A stretch of DNA of 64,000 nt from Rubrobacter indicoceani (GCF_003568865.1 NZ_CP031115.1:2046001-2110000), one strand, 5' to 3'. Numbered from the stretch's first letter, positions 1 through 8,890 are shown. Translations and numbers: made by a program. Notes: generated by a model not told the origin, from the sequence alone.

Positions 1-1424
1 GTTGCTTCCTTCGCCACGACCCGCCACCCCTCGAAGAGCCGCTTGAGATCCCCGCAGGCCTTCTGGGCCTTGCCCGAGACCCCGGCCTCCTTCGCCTCGT
101 CCAGAATCTCGTACATCGAGGTCCCTTTTGTCCGCGCGTGCTGCTGCAGCTTCCCGACCGACGTCGCACCCACCCCGCGTTTTGGCGTGTTGATGATTCG
201 CTCCAAGGACACATCATCCGTCGGGTTGACCACAACGGCGAGGTAGGACATTGCGTCTTTGATCTCGGCCCGCTCGTAGAATTTCACGCCGCCGACTATC
301 TGGTACGCGACGCCTTCCCGGACCAGCACGTCTTCTAGGGCGCGGCTCTGGGCGTTTGTCCGGTAGAAGACGGCGATGTCCGTCGGTTTCGCCGGGCCGT
401 CCGTCAGGCGTTCTATCTCCGAGACGACGTAGCGGGCTTCGGCGTACTCGTCCGATGCGGTGAAGACCTTGATGCGCTCGCCGGAATTTCCCTCCGTCCA
501 GAGGGCTTTCGCCTTGCGCGAGGCGTTGTTGGAGACGACCGCGTTTGCGGCGGAGAGAATCGTCTGCGTCGAGCGGTAGTTCTGCTCCAGGCGCACGACC
601 TTCGCCTGCGGGTAGTCCCGCTCGAAGTCAAGGATGTTGCGGATATCCGCCCCTCGCCAGCTATAGACGGATTGATCGTCGTCTCCAACCACGCAGAGGT
701 TTCCGTGATCCGCCGCCAGCGCGTTGACCAGCTTGTACTGGGCATGGTTTGTGTCCTGATACTCGTCCACCAGAATATACTTGAACCGCTTCTGGTAGCG
801 TTCGCGCACTTCGGGGAAAAGCTCCACAAGGGCAACGGTCTGCATTATAAGGTCGTCGAAATCCATCGCGTTGTTCTCGTAGAGGCGCGTCTGGTAGAGG
901 TCGTAGACCTCCGCGACGTTCTCGGCCACGTAACCCTCGGTCGCCTTGAGGTAGGCCCCGGCATCCTGCAGACGGTTCTTTGCGTCCGAGATCTGAGCCT
1001 GAAACGAGCGCGGGTTGAAGCGTTTCGGGTCCTTGCCAAGCTCGACAATGCATCGCTTGACGAGGCGGACCTGATCCCCCGAGTCGTAGATCGTGAACTC
1101 CCGCTTGTAGCCGAGCTTCTCGGCGTGAACGCGCAGCAGCCTCGCACAGAAGGCGTGGAAGGTCGAGACCCACATCTTCTTCGAGTCCGGCCCGACGAGC
1201 AGCGCAACCCGATCCTTCATCTCGGCCGCGGCCTTGTTGGTGAAGGTGATAGCAAGCACCTCGTCCGGCCCCGCAAGCCCCTCCTCGATAATGTGCGCGA
1301 TGCGGTGCGTCAGCACCCGCGTCTTGCCGCTGCCCGCTCCGGCCAGGACGAGCAACGGCCCCTCCGTCTGGAGAACGGCTTCGCTCTGGCTGTGGTTCAT
1401 GGCTTCTGTAAGATTAGTAGACAC
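1..1424 (-). CDS. pcrA: UvrD/PcrA-type ATP-dependent DNA helicase (C-terminus cut by window edge)
   Basis: This is a superfamily 1A helicase that unwinds DNA in repair and replication-fork maintenance. The minus-strand translation shows the Walker A motif GAGSGKT about 25 residues in, then AITFTNKAAAEM (motif Ia), VDEYQDTNHAQY (motif II), VVGDDDQSIYSWRGAD (motif III) and QNYRST (motif IV). About 474 codons are present and the frame is still open at base 1, so the 2B and C-terminal parts lie outside. I chose the GTG at 1424 because it gives the family's LxxxMNxSQxEAV start, and because a TATACT -10 box ends 6 nt upstream with no Shine-Dalgarno, which suits a leaderless mRNA. The ATG at 1400 would remove conserved residues. 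PcrA and UvrD1 cannot be separated here. Confidence 0.95.
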   Translation of the reverse strand, partial: MSTNLTEAMNHSQSEAVLQTEGPLLVLAGAGSGKTRVLTHRIAHIIEEGLAGPDEVLAITFTNKAAAEMKDRVALLVGPDSKKMWVSTFHAFCARLLRVHAEKLGYKREFTIYDSGDQVRLVKRCIVELGKDPKRFNPRSFQAQISDAKNRLQDAGAYLKATEGYVAENVAEVYDLYQTRLYENNAMDFDDLIMQTVALVELFPEVRERYQKRFKYILVDEYQDTNHAQYKLVNALAADHGNLCVVGDDDQSVYSWRGADIRNILDFERDYPQAKVVRLEQNYRSTQTILSAANAVVSNNASRKAKALWTEGNSGERIKVFTASDEYAEARYVVSEIERLTDGPAKPTDIAVFYRTNAQSRALEDVLVREGVAYQIVGGVKFYERAEIKDAMSYLAVVVNPTDDVSLERIINTPKRGVGATSVGKLQQHARTKGTSMYEILDEAKEAGVSGKAQKACGDLKRLFEGWRVVAKEA

Positions 1425-1430
1425 TAGTTG

Positions 1431-1436
1431 AGTATA
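1431..1436 (-). promoter_or_regulatory. -10 box of a probable leaderless promoter for pcrA
   Basis: TATACT on the minus strand is followed by 6 nt and then the GTG start. No ribosome binding site is present between the box and the start. The same arrangement occurs before several other genes in this window. No convincing -35 box was seen. Confidence 0.5.
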
Positions 1437-1672
1437 ACGTCTCACAGAAGCTCCACCATTTTCTCTTCATCATAGCTACAAGTGGTGCGAGGCTTTCAAC
1501 TGCTGTAAGGTGGGATTTATTCCCGGTAACGGACGTGGGGTCAGGAGTTCGGGGAACGGCGGGTTTCGGGGAAAGGAGACATCTAAAAACGAAACTTTAC
1601 CCGGAAGTGGTTCCCGGACAGAGCCTTGCATGTCGCGGGCCTTGCGGGAAGCACCTGGAAAGGGAAAACCTG

Positions 1673-1680
1673 AAAGGAGG
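1673..1680 (+). promoter_or_regulatory. Shine-Dalgarno site that fixes the start of the subunit 3-like gene
   Basis: AAAGGAGG sits 9 nt before the ATG at 1690. It decides against the longer reading frame that begins at 1510. Confidence 0.7.
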
Positions 1681-1689
1681 ACGTTCTCT

Positions 1690-2325
1690 ATGACGGATGG
1701 AAAAGACGTACAGCATGAGCCTCACCTGAAGGGGCAGGTATCCGGTGAGGGCGGCATTCGGGCAGCGGATGCCGCTATCTCCGCCGATCCCGCGGCCCTT
1801 GAATCTTCGGGTGGGCTGGAGAACCTCAAGGCCCTGGACCGGGAGACGGCGCAGGTGCTCGTGGGCGTAACGCGGGCGATGTATCCGCACGACCGCGTCC
1901 CCGACAAGCACTACGCCCGCGTCGTTGTCCTGCTCGACGAGAAGGCCGCCGAAGACGCCGGTATAAAAGAGATGCTCGAGTTCGGGGTGCGGTCGCTCGC
2001 GACGCTGACGGGTCGCTGGCCGAGGGACTTCGCGGGGCTTGACGAGTCGGATCAGGTCGCGGCCCTCCGGCGGATAGAGGACAGCCCGTTTTTCAAGACC
2101 ATCGCGGCGGAGGTCGTGACCGGCCTCTACAGCCAGCACGACATCTGGCCGTACTTCGGCTACGAAGGGCCGTCAAACGATCGGGGCGGCTACATAGACC
2201 GGGGCTTCGACGACATAGACTGGCTGGACGACGCGCCGGATTACCGGGGCAGGGACACGGAGAAGATCTTTGTAGACCGCCGGGAGAAGGTCGTCACCGA
2301 GCAGCGTGTAAAAAAGGAGGGGTAA
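1690..2325 (+). CDS. Gluconate 2-dehydrogenase subunit 3-like protein
   Basis: This 211-residue protein resembles the small subunit (subunit 3 family) of membrane-associated GMC dehydrogenases, which forms a complex with the flavoprotein subunit and helps its maturation. Conserved features seen are a leading helix around VLVGVTRAMYPHD, the GVRSLATLTGRW region and the motif HDIWPYFGYEGPS near residue 160. Known members often carry a Tat signal; this one has a charged N-terminus and no signal peptide, so it is predicted to be cytoplasmic. The ATG at 1690 follows the strong site AAAGGAGG (1673-1680); the frame opens further upstream but without a ribosome binding site. It overlaps the oxidoreductase gene by one base (TAATG), so the two are translationally coupled. 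The substrate is unknown. Confidence 0.82.
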   Translation: MTDGKDVQHEPHLKGQVSGEGGIRAADAAISADPAALESSGGLENLKALDRETAQVLVGVTRAMYPHDRVPDKHYARVVVLLDEKAAEDAGIKEMLEFGVRSLATLTGRWPRDFAGLDESDQVAALRRIEDSPFFKTIAAEVVTGLYSQHDIWPYFGYEGPSNDRGGYIDRGFDDIDWLDDAPDYRGRDTEKIFVDRREKVVTEQRVKKEG

Positions 2326-3899
2326 TGCCCGCACCATTCGACCAAGCAGACGGCTCGGTAGTCGTCGTTGTAGGCTCCGGGGCCGGTGGCGGAACCCTCG
2401 CCAACCAGCTTGCCCAGAAGGGCATAGACGTAGTCTGTCTTGAGGCCGGCAAAAGGCACGAGCCGGAAGACCACATAGACGACGAGTGGCCGTCGTTCAA
2501 CCAGCTCGCCTGGCTTGACATGCGCACCACCAGCGGAACCTGGCGTGTCGCCCGCGACTTCCCCAACCTCCCGACCTGGCACAGCAAGTGCGTCGGCGGC
2601 TCCCCGACCCACTGGGCCGGGTGCTGTCCGCGCTTTCAGGACTGGGAGTTCAAGACAAAGACAACCTACGGGGAGATACCGGGCGCGAACCTCCTTGACT
2701 GGCCACTGACCCTCGAAGAGCTCGAACCGTACTACGACAGGGCCGACGCGAACATCGGGATAGCCGGTACGAACGGTCTGCCCCTGCATGCGCCGGACAA
2801 CAACGCGAAAGTCCTTATAGAAGGCGCAAGAAGGATGGGCTACAAGCACGCTTCTACCGGGCGCTACGGTCAGCTCTCCGCCCCCTACGACGGTCGCCCG
2901 GCCTCCATCCAGGACGGCTTCTGTTTCCAGGGCCAGAAGTCCCGCGCCAAGTGGTCGCCGCTTGTCTCCGACCTTCCCAAAGGCGAGAAGACCGGGCATC
3001 TGGAGGTCCGCCCCGAGGCGATGGTCCTTCAGATAGAACACAACGGCAGCGGCAGGGTTACGGGCGTCGAGTACGCCGACGCGGACGGCAACCACCACGT
3101 CCAGAAGGCGCGGGCCGTATGCATCGCGGGCAACTCCATCGAAAGCCCAAGGCTTCTCCTCAACTCGGCAAGCTCGCACCACCCCGACGGGCTGGCCAAC
3201 GGGAGCGGCGAGGTCGGCAAGAACTACATGCGCCACGTCTCTGACACGTGCTGGGCCATCTTCGAGAAGCCGGTGAACTTCTACCGGGGGAACACGATGG
3301 CCGGGATAGTCGAGGACGAATCCTACAACGACCCGGAGGGCCGGGGCTTCGTCGGCGGGTTCTACATGGAGACCATCCACCTCGGGCCGTCCTTTATGGC
3401 GGCGTTCATGAACCCGCAGGACTGGGGCCGGGACTTCACCGAGTTGATGGATGCCTACGAGAACTTCGCCGGGATGTGGCTTGTCGGGGAGGATATCCCG
3501 GCGCAGACAAACTGCGTAACGCTCAACCACGACGTAAAGGACCAGTACGGCCTGCCCGTCCCGAACGTCCACTACGACGACCACAAAAACGACGTAGACC
3601 TCCGCGACTACGCCGCCGGAAAGGCAAGAGAGCTTTACCAGTCGGTCGGGGCGATCAAGACCGTAAGGACCCCGCCCTTCCCGGCTTCGCACAACATGGG
3701 AACCTGCCGCATGAGCGAGAAGCCCGAGGACGGCGTGGTCAATAAATTCGGTCAGGCCCACGAGGTCGACAACCTGTTCGTCTCAGACGGCAGCCAGTTC
3801 ACGACCGGAGCCTCGGCCAACCCGACCGTAACGATAGTCGCGCTCGCTATCCGGCAGGCCGACTACATCGCAGAGCAGATGGCGCAGCAGGCGATCTAG
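2325..3899 (+). CDS. GMC family FAD-dependent oxidoreductase
   Basis: This is a 524-residue glucose-methanol-choline family flavoprotein that oxidises a sugar or other alcohol. An FAD-binding Rossmann motif (VGSGAGGGTLANQLA) lies at residues 12-26 and a second nucleotide-contact region with CLEAG follows. A central GGSPTHWAGCCPRF segment corresponds to the flavin-contact loop. The C-terminal active-site half carries SHNMGTCRM with its histidine and then ANPTVTIVALA, the usual His/Asn catalytic pair. No signal peptide is visible. It is coupled to the preceding subunit 3-like gene, whose AAGGAGGGG end provides its ribosome binding site. The pair matches two-subunit GMC dehydrogenases, but no cytochrome c subunit gene is adjacent, so the electron acceptor is open. 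The substrate cannot be named. Confidence 0.92.
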   Translation: MPAPFDQADGSVVVVVGSGAGGGTLANQLAQKGIDVVCLEAGKRHEPEDHIDDEWPSFNQLAWLDMRTTSGTWRVARDFPNLPTWHSKCVGGSPTHWAGCCPRFQDWEFKTKTTYGEIPGANLLDWPLTLEELEPYYDRADANIGIAGTNGLPLHAPDNNAKVLIEGARRMGYKHASTGRYGQLSAPYDGRPASIQDGFCFQGQKSRAKWSPLVSDLPKGEKTGHLEVRPEAMVLQIEHNGSGRVTGVEYADADGNHHVQKARAVCIAGNSIESPRLLLNSASSHHPDGLANGSGEVGKNYMRHVSDTCWAIFEKPVNFYRGNTMAGIVEDESYNDPEGRGFVGGFYMETIHLGPSFMAAFMNPQDWGRDFTELMDAYENFAGMWLVGEDIPAQTNCVTLNHDVKDQYGLPVPNVHYDDHKNDVDLRDYAAGKARELYQSVGAIKTVRTPPFPASHNMGTCRMSEKPEDGVVNKFGQAHEVDNLFVSDGSQFTTGASANPTVTIVALAIRQADYIAEQMAQQAI

Positions 3900-3957
3900 G
3901 CTTCGGGGTGTTGGGCAGCGGTCGCAGAGGGTAACTGTCACTCGCCGGCGCAACGAC

Positions 3958-3988
3958 GGGGCGATCTTTTCCGGTCGCTCCGCTTTTT
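3958..3988 (+). terminator. Rho-independent terminator after the GMC oxidoreductase gene
   Basis: GGGGCGATC (3958-3966) pairs with GGTCGCTCC (3973-3981), with two G-U pairs and a TTTTCC loop. A run of five T follows at 3984-3988. It separates the plus-strand pair from the convergent methyltransferase gene. Confidence 0.65.
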
Positions 3989-3992
3989 CGTG

Positions 3993-4607
3993 TCAGCGCG
4001 AGAGATGGTGCACCGCGACGGTTACGTTCCGACCGTCCTGAACGACGGTCGTCTCCTCGCTTGCGGCCGAGAAGCCCCGAGACCCCATCTCCCGGACGAA
4101 AAGTCCTCCCCCGGCGCGGCGCGGGTCGGCGAGGATGATCTCTCCTCTCTCTGAGAGCAGCTCTGTTGTCAGCGCGGCGAGCGGTGCGACGTTTCGGCGT
4201 TCGTAGAGTACGTCGGCGGCGAGTATCAGGTCAAAAGCTCCGAGCCCGGCGGTCTCGGGGCGGTGCCAGTCAAGAAGCCGGGTGTCTATCAGGCGTCCGG
4301 TGTTGGTTCTGGCATTGTATGCGGCGAAGTCGAGGGCTGGCGCGTAGTGGTCGGTGGCGGTTACGTGCGCCCCGCGAGAGGCCGCCACGATGCCCGGAAG
4401 CCCGATGCCGCAACCGAGTTCTATCGCGCGTCTGCCCGCAAGGTCGAGCTTCAAAAGATGCGCCGCGAGGCCGCGCGCGCTCGGCCAGAGGTCGGCCCAG
4501 TACGGGATGCGTTCGTCGCGGGCGAACTCGCGCTCGTCAAAGAGGGCTTCGGCTGACTCGGGGTGGGTCAGGTGGAAGGTTTCGCCACCGACGGCGACGT
4601 CCGTCAC
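3993..4607 (-). CDS. Class I SAM-dependent methyltransferase (METTL21/Nnt1-like)
   Basis: A 204-residue seven-strand methyltransferase. The SAM-binding glycine motif ELGCGIGLPG lies near residue 63, with the acidic ATDHYAPAL strand-2 motif and the post-I region LILAADVLYE after it; the WADLWPSARGLAAHLL segment is typical of the METTL21/Nnt1 group, which often methylates protein lysines. The target is unknown. The start is unsure: the GTG at 4607 has no Shine-Dalgarno, and the frame continues upstream with a plausible PPELQKHVNGRTRLAV segment but no ATG, GTG or TTG before the rrf2 stop (only ATA or ACG codons). The true N-terminus may therefore be about 18 residues longer through a rare start, or the GTG may be used by coupling to rrf2. 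It lies directly downstream of the Rrf2 regulator gene. Confidence 0.8.
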   Translation of the reverse strand: MTDVAVGGETFHLTHPESAEALFDEREFARDERIPYWADLWPSARGLAAHLLKLDLAGRRAIELGCGIGLPGIVAASRGAHVTATDHYAPALDFAAYNARTNTGRLIDTRLLDWHRPETAGLGAFDLILAADVLYERRNVAPLAALTTELLSERGEIILADPRRAGGGLFVREMGSRGFSAASEETTVVQDGRNVTVAVHHLSR

Positions 4608-4672
4608 CGCAAGGCGGGTGCGACCGTTGACGTGCTTCTGAAGTTCAGGGGGAGAAGCTATGGCCGTCTGTC

Positions 4673-5122
4673 CTAGCTGAGGATCGAGGCCGCTTCATTG
4701 CCGGAGAGCAGCTTCTCGCGCTCTATCTCCGCGAGGTCGGCGATGGTGTATCGCCCGAAAACGCCTTCGAGGGCGATGCGGGCCTCATCCCAGACCCGGC
4801 TGGTGGAGCAGAGCGGCGCGTCATCTATATAACAGACGCCCCCCGCGCTGCACTTGGCCGGACGGATCTCACCATCCAGAAGCTCGATGATGTCGAGAAG
4901 GGTTACCTCGTCGGTAGGCTTTGCAAAGCAGTAGCCCCCGTGCGCCCCCCGTCGGCTTTCAAGGATCCCGGCGCGCCGGAGATCACCGAAGATCTGCTCC
5001 AGAAACCGCTCCGGAATGCGCTGACGGCGGGCGATCTCCGCCACACCGATAGGATCGCACCCGTTTACCGCGATCTCGACCAGCGCTCGCGCCGCGTATT
5101 TGCTTTTCTTCGTCAACCTCAT
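4673..5122 (-). CDS. Rrf2 family transcriptional regulator, IscR-like Fe-S type
   Basis: A 149-residue winged-helix Rrf2 regulator. The DNA-binding domain fills residues 1-80 (MRLTKKSKYAARAL start, GGYxFAKP wing). Three cysteines at 91, 97 and 105 fall where IscR holds its [2Fe-2S] cluster (C92, C98, C104 in E. coli), so it probably senses Fe-S status, nitric oxide or redox state; CymR-type members lack these residues. The ATG at 5122 is chosen because it gives the exact family N-terminus; the frame is open to 5239 without homology. It sits after phoU on the same strand with a 152-bp gap that contains its own -10 box and an inverted repeat, so it is probably transcribed separately and may regulate itself. 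Targets are not known. Confidence 0.9.
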   Translation of the reverse strand: MRLTKKSKYAARALVEIAVNGCDPIGVAEIARRQRIPERFLEQIFGDLRRAGILESRRGAHGGYCFAKPTDEVTLLDIIELLDGEIRPAKCSAGGVCYIDDAPLCSTSRVWDEARIALEGVFGRYTIADLAEIEREKLLSGNEAASILS

Positions 5123-5209
5123 GGTCTGTGCCTCACACCCGAAAAATAGACCGCTCAAACGTGAATTTCTTGTTTCGATCATATCAGACGGGTAGTGATT
5201 TTCTACTGT

Positions 5210-5229
5210 AAAGCAAGAAATGTTGCTTT
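5210..5229. promoter_or_regulatory. Inverted repeat upstream of the rrf2-like gene
   Basis: AAAGCAA (5210-5216) and TTGCTTT (5223-5229) form a perfect 7-bp inverted repeat with a 6-nt spacer. It lies about 90 bp before the rrf2 start in an AT-rich patch. A TATGAT -10 candidate for the minus strand lies nearer the gene, at about 5178-5183. It could be an autoregulatory operator or a hairpin at the end of the phoU transcript. Confidence 0.35.
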
Positions 5230-5274
5230 TATCCGGCAAAGCGGATATCGTGGTTCAAAGGGGTATCTTCGGGG

Positions 5275-5970
5275 CTATTCGTCTTCTTGGAGGTCGCGGT
5301 TCATGTACTGTTCCATCGCGTCCTGAATTCGTTCTCCGGTGATCAGGAAAACCGTGAGGCCGCCGATGTCCACGCCGTGGTCGGCGATGCGTTCAAGGTA
5401 GTGAACCATGAGGGCGGCGCGCATCCGCCACTCCGGGGTTCCCGCGCCGGATTCCGGCGGATTTGCGATAAGGTTCAGGGCTTCGGAGTAGAGAAGGTCC
5501 ACCTTGTCGTCGGCCGCCTGGAGGTCGCGGGCCCGGTCTATGTCGCGGGATTCAAAGATGTCCAGTCCCTGCCGGAAGATGTTGCGGGCGGTGCGGGCCA
5601 TCTCGGTGATCGCCTCTTCAAGGTCATCGTCGTGGTCGTGGTCGGCCGTCTCGGTGATCGCCTGACAGATGTGCTCGGCGAGCGTGCCGGAGCGGACGAT
5701 GTGGTTTGTCAGGTTCATGGCGCAGTAGATCAGGCGCAGGTCCCTGGCGACCGGGGCCTGACGGAGCTGGAGGATCATGCACTCGCTCTCGATGCGCTGG
5801 CCACGAGCCTTGTAGCTTGAATCCACCCCGACCTCCGAGGCCGCGACCTCCGCGTTGCACCCGTCCATCGCCCCGACCATCTTTTCGAGCGTTCCGGTAA
5901 CGTCGCGCCCGAGGCTTATGACGTCCGAGATCAGGCCGTCAAGCTCGCTCTGAAAAGTTTCGCGTGCCAC
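5275..5970 (-). CDS. phoU: Phosphate signalling and transport regulator PhoU
   Basis: A 231-residue protein made of two three-helix bundles, the PhoU fold. PhoU binds metal clusters and links the PstSCAB transporter to the PhoR sensor kinase, holding the Pho regulon off when phosphate is plentiful. The two repeats are visible: RETFQSELDGLISDVISLG and IAMNLTNHIVR-type helices in the first half, and the conserved YLERIADHGVDI motif near residue 195 in the second. The start is a GTG at 5970 with AGGA upstream. The acidic stretch TADHDHDDDLEEA replaces the shorter linker seen in many homologues. It follows pstB by 16 bp at the end of the phosphate operon. Confidence 0.95.
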   Translation of the reverse strand: MARETFQSELDGLISDVISLGRDVTGTLEKMVGAMDGCNAEVAASEVGVDSSYKARGQRIESECMILQLRQAPVARDLRLIYCAMNLTNHIVRSGTLAEHICQAITETADHDHDDDLEEAITEMARTARNIFRQGLDIFESRDIDRARDLQAADDKVDLLYSEALNLIANPPESGAGTPEWRMRAALMVHYLERIADHGVDIGGLTVFLITGERIQDAMEQYMNRDLQEDE

Positions 5971-5986
5971 AGGTAAAGTCCTCTGT

Positions 5987-6865
5987 CTAGCCGAAGCGTC
6001 CGGTTACGTAGTCTTCCGTCTCCTTGCGCTCGGGGTTCGAGAAGATCTTCTCCGTCTCCGCAAACTCCCAGAGCTGGCCCGGTTGGCCCTGATCGGTGAT
6101 AAAGAAGAACCCGGTGTAGTCCGACGCCCGTGTCGCCTGCTGCATGTTGTGCGTGACGATAACGACGGTGTAGTCCTTCTTCAACTCCAGCATGGCGTCC
6201 TCGATCTTCTGCGTCGAGACCGGGTCGAGCGCGCTCGCGGGCTCGTCCATGAGGATGACCTCCGGCTCCATCGCAAGCGTCCGAGCGATACAGAGCCGCT
6301 GCTGCTGACCGCCGGAGAGCGAGGTCCCGCCCGCCTTGAGCTTGCCCTTGACTTCGTTCCAGAGCGCGGCCTGCATGAGCGTCCGCTCGACGATCTCGTC
6401 CATCTCGCTTTTTTTGCGCTTCTTGCCGAGCTTCAGACCTGCAACGACGTTGTCGTAGATGGACATCGTCGGGAACGGGTTGGGCTTCTGAAAGACCATC
6501 CCGATGCGCCGCCGGACGCGAACCGGGTCAACGTCCGCAGCGTAGATGTCCTCGCCGTCGAGCGTAACGCTGCCGTCGACCCGCGCGCCGGGGATTATCT
6601 CGTGCATCCGGTTCAGGCTGCGAATGTAGGTGGACTTGCCGCAACCCGAAGGTCCGATCAGCGCGGTGATGCGGTTTTTAAGGATCTTCATGTCCACGCT
6701 TTTAAGGGCGTGAAACGCTCCGTAGTACATATCGAGGTCTCGGACCTCCATGATAGCCGGGGCGTTGTCCGGGGCGTTCTGCTGATTCTGCTCCACAACG
6801 TCCTTGCGGGACTCGCTCATGCGCCTTGCCTGCTTCTGCCGCTGCTCGACCGTTTCCCTGTCCAC
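5987..6865 (-). CDS. pstB: Phosphate ABC transporter ATP-binding protein PstB
   Basis: A 292-residue ATPase that powers phosphate import through PstC and PstA. Walker [10 protein letters not shown] is at residues 71-79, the ABC signature LSGGQ at 183-187, Walker [14 protein letters not shown] follows, and the H-loop is VIVTHNM. About 38 extra residues precede the usual family start ([11 protein letters not shown]); they are charged and glutamine-rich. I kept the GTG at 6865, which has AAAGGA upstream; an ATG at 6820 is the alternative. It is preceded by pstA with a gap of about 100 bp, which is long for this operon and might hold a processing site. Confidence 0.96.
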   Translation of the reverse strand: MDRETVEQRQKQARRMSESRKDVVEQNQQNAPDNAPAIMEVRDLDMYYGAFHALKSVDMKILKNRITALIGPSGCGKSTYIRSLNRMHEIIPGARVDGSVTLDGEDIYAADVDPVRVRRRIGMVFQKPNPFPTMSIYDNVVAGLKLGKKRKKSEMDEIVERTLMQAALWNEVKGKLKAGGTSLSGGQQQRLCIARTLAMEPEVILMDEPASALDPVSTQKIEDAMLELKKDYTVVIVTHNMQQATRASDYTGFFFITDQGQPGQLWEFAETEKIFSNPERKETEDYVTGRFG

Positions 6866-6966
6866 GATGCGCCGTTCCTTTCCTCGTACTCAACGAGAAG
6901 CTTCGATGCCCTTGCAGTCTGTGCTTTCTTCCCTGAACTCAATCCATACCTGCCATGTCTTTGCGT

Positions 6967-7866
6967 TTAGAAACTCGCGCCCTTGCCGCCCTTGAAGATC
7001 AGACGCGCCCCGATGCTGAGGCCCAGGACAAAGATTATAAGCAACAATGCCCCGCCCCACGCGTTGCTGACCACTTCCTGCGACGGCTGACCCGCCAGCT
7101 GATACACCTGGAGCGATAAAGTCGTTGACGGCCCGCCGAACGGATTGAGCGAAATATCGTAGTTGTTGCCGAGGATGGTTACGATCAGGGGAGCCGTCTC
7201 CCCAGCGACCCGCGCCACCGCGAGGATCACCCCGGTTATAACGCCGGAGAGCGCCGTCGGCAGTACGACGCGGGTGATGGTCTTCCATCTCGGAACGCCC
7301 AGAGCAAGCGAGGCCTCGCGTATGGAGGCCGGGACCAGTCGCAGAATCTCCTCCGTGGTCCTTGCGATTATCGGGGCCATCATCACCGCAAGGGCGAAAG
7401 CTCCGGTAAAGGCGTTGAAGCCACCCGTTACAAGCCCTATGGCACCGTAGGCAAAGAGGCCGACGACGATGGACGGCACGCCCGTGAGGTTGTCCGTCAG
7501 AAAGCGGATCATGGCGGCAAACCGCCCGTTTCCGTACTCGGAGAGGTAGATGCCCACCATCACCCCGACGGGAATCCCCATGACGCTCGCCATACCGACG
7601 ATAAAGAGCGTCCCGACGATGCCGTTCCGGACGCCGCCGCCGTCCCCGAAAAGCTGCGGCAGCTGCGTGAAGAACCCGACATCCCAGGAGCCGATGCCCC
7701 GGTAGACGGTGTAGGCCGTGATCCACACCAGAGGTATCAGGGCCAGTATCGTGCAGAGAACGGTGACGACGGTCATAACCCGGTCTATGTTTCTGCGCCG
7801 CTTTGCGTGAGGGGTGCCGCTGCCGCCGAGGGTGGGCCTGTCCTGTCTGGAGGCTGTTGCGCTCAC
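6967..7866 (-). CDS. pstA: Phosphate ABC transporter permease PstA
   Basis: A 299-residue inner-membrane permease with six predicted transmembrane helices; with PstC it forms the phosphate channel. The cytoplasmic coupling loop that contacts PstB is visible as EASLALGVPRWKTITRVVLPTALSG near residue 195. The N-terminal 30 residues are basic and cytoplasmic. The start is GTG at 7866 and overlaps the pstC stop by four bases (GTGA), so pstC and pstA are translationally coupled. Confidence 0.95.
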   Translation of the reverse strand: MSATASRQDRPTLGGSGTPHAKRRRNIDRVMTVVTVLCTILALIPLVWITAYTVYRGIGSWDVGFFTQLPQLFGDGGGVRNGIVGTLFIVGMASVMGIPVGVMVGIYLSEYGNGRFAAMIRFLTDNLTGVPSIVVGLFAYGAIGLVTGGFNAFTGAFALAVMMAPIIARTTEEILRLVPASIREASLALGVPRWKTITRVVLPTALSGVITGVILAVARVAGETAPLIVTILGNNYDISLNPFGGPSTTLSLQVYQLAGQPSQEVVSNAWGGALLLIIFVLGLSIGARLIFKGGKGASF

Positions 7867-8801
7867 GTCCTCATCCCTCCTTCGGGACCCCTGGATAGAA
7901 GGCTTACCAGCAGCCTTGCACCGACGTTTATCGTGATCGTGATGATGAACAGTATAAGGCCGAGCTGCATTAGAACGGAGAGCGTCAGGCCCCCGGCCTC
8001 CGGGAACTGGGCCGCGATCTGGGAGGCTATCGTCGCCCCCTGACCGAAAAACGAGGAGAAGATCTCAGGGCGGTTCCCGATTATGAACGTTACGGCCATC
8101 GTCTCACCGGCCGCTCGACCGAGGCCGAGTATCAGCGCCCCGAGCACGCCGTTTCTGGCGTAGGGCAGGACGGCACGGGAGAACATCTCCCACCGCGTCG
8201 CCCCGAGGGCGTACATCGCCTCGCGCTGGGCATCCGGCACCGCCCGGATAACGTCCCGGGAGATAGCCGCGACGGTCGGGAGGATCATGACCGCCAGAAC
8301 GATGGAGGCCGTGAAGACCGTCGCCGGAACGAAAGTTCCCTGAAAGATCGGTATCCAGCCGAAAACCCCCTGAAGCGGCGGTACGACGTAGTCCCCGAGA
8401 AACGGAGCCAGAACAAAGAAACCCCAGAGTCCGTAGACGATGGAGGGGATCGCCGCAAGCATCTCGACCAGGAAACCGACGATGCGGTTGATGCGCTCCG
8501 GTGCGACTTCGACAAGAAATACGGCGATGCCAAGCCCTATGGGACCGGCGATCACGATAGCGTTGAAGGCCGTTACAAGCGTACCGTAGATAAACGGCAG
8601 CGCGCCGTAAATCCCGGTTGACGGGTTGTACTCCCGTCCCCAGAGAAAGCTCAGACCGAACTCTTCGCGCGAATCACCACTCTGGATCCAGAGCTGGAAG
8701 ATCACGCCCATTATCAGCGCGAGCATCGAAACCCCGAATAGAAAAACGATGACCGCGAAGATCGAATCCCCCAGGTTCCCGCGCCTCAGCTTCTTGAACA
8801 A
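7863..8801 (-). CDS. pstC: Phosphate ABC transporter permease PstC
   Basis: A 312-residue permease, the partner of PstA, with six predicted helices. The coupling motif REAMYALGATRWEMFSRAVLP near residue 200 contacts PstB. The GFFVLAPFLGDYVVPPLQG segment is a periplasmic-side loop typical of PstC. The start is a TTG at 8801, well placed after GGGAGG with a 9-nt spacer. The gene lies about 140 bp after pstS, across a strong 16-bp hairpin, so it probably receives fewer transcripts than pstS. Confidence 0.95.
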   Translation of the reverse strand: MFKKLRRGNLGDSIFAVIVFLFGVSMLALIMGVIFQLWIQSGDSREEFGLSFLWGREYNPSTGIYGALPFIYGTLVTAFNAIVIAGPIGLGIAVFLVEVAPERINRIVGFLVEMLAAIPSIVYGLWGFFVLAPFLGDYVVPPLQGVFGWIPIFQGTFVPATVFTASIVLAVMILPTVAAISRDVIRAVPDAQREAMYALGATRWEMFSRAVLPYARNGVLGALILGLGRAAGETMAVTFIIGNRPEIFSSFFGQGATIASQIAAQFPEAGGLTLSVLMQLGLILFIITITINVGARLLVSLLSRGPEGGMRT

Positions 8802-8890
8802 TTTCTTCTACCTCCCCTCTTCTCTTTTAGACACCGACGCCGCACCAATTAGACAGCAGCTACATGAAAGCCGGATTAATTTAACGCAAA

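Noticed and set aside
2241-3761. A 506-codon open frame antisense to the GMC oxidoreductase gene
   Set aside because: It has no similarity to known families, and the opposite strand carries clear GMC motifs. Long antisense frames are expected in DNA of this GC content. The same holds for long antisense frames at 35413-37134, 42490-44058 and 58492-60111.
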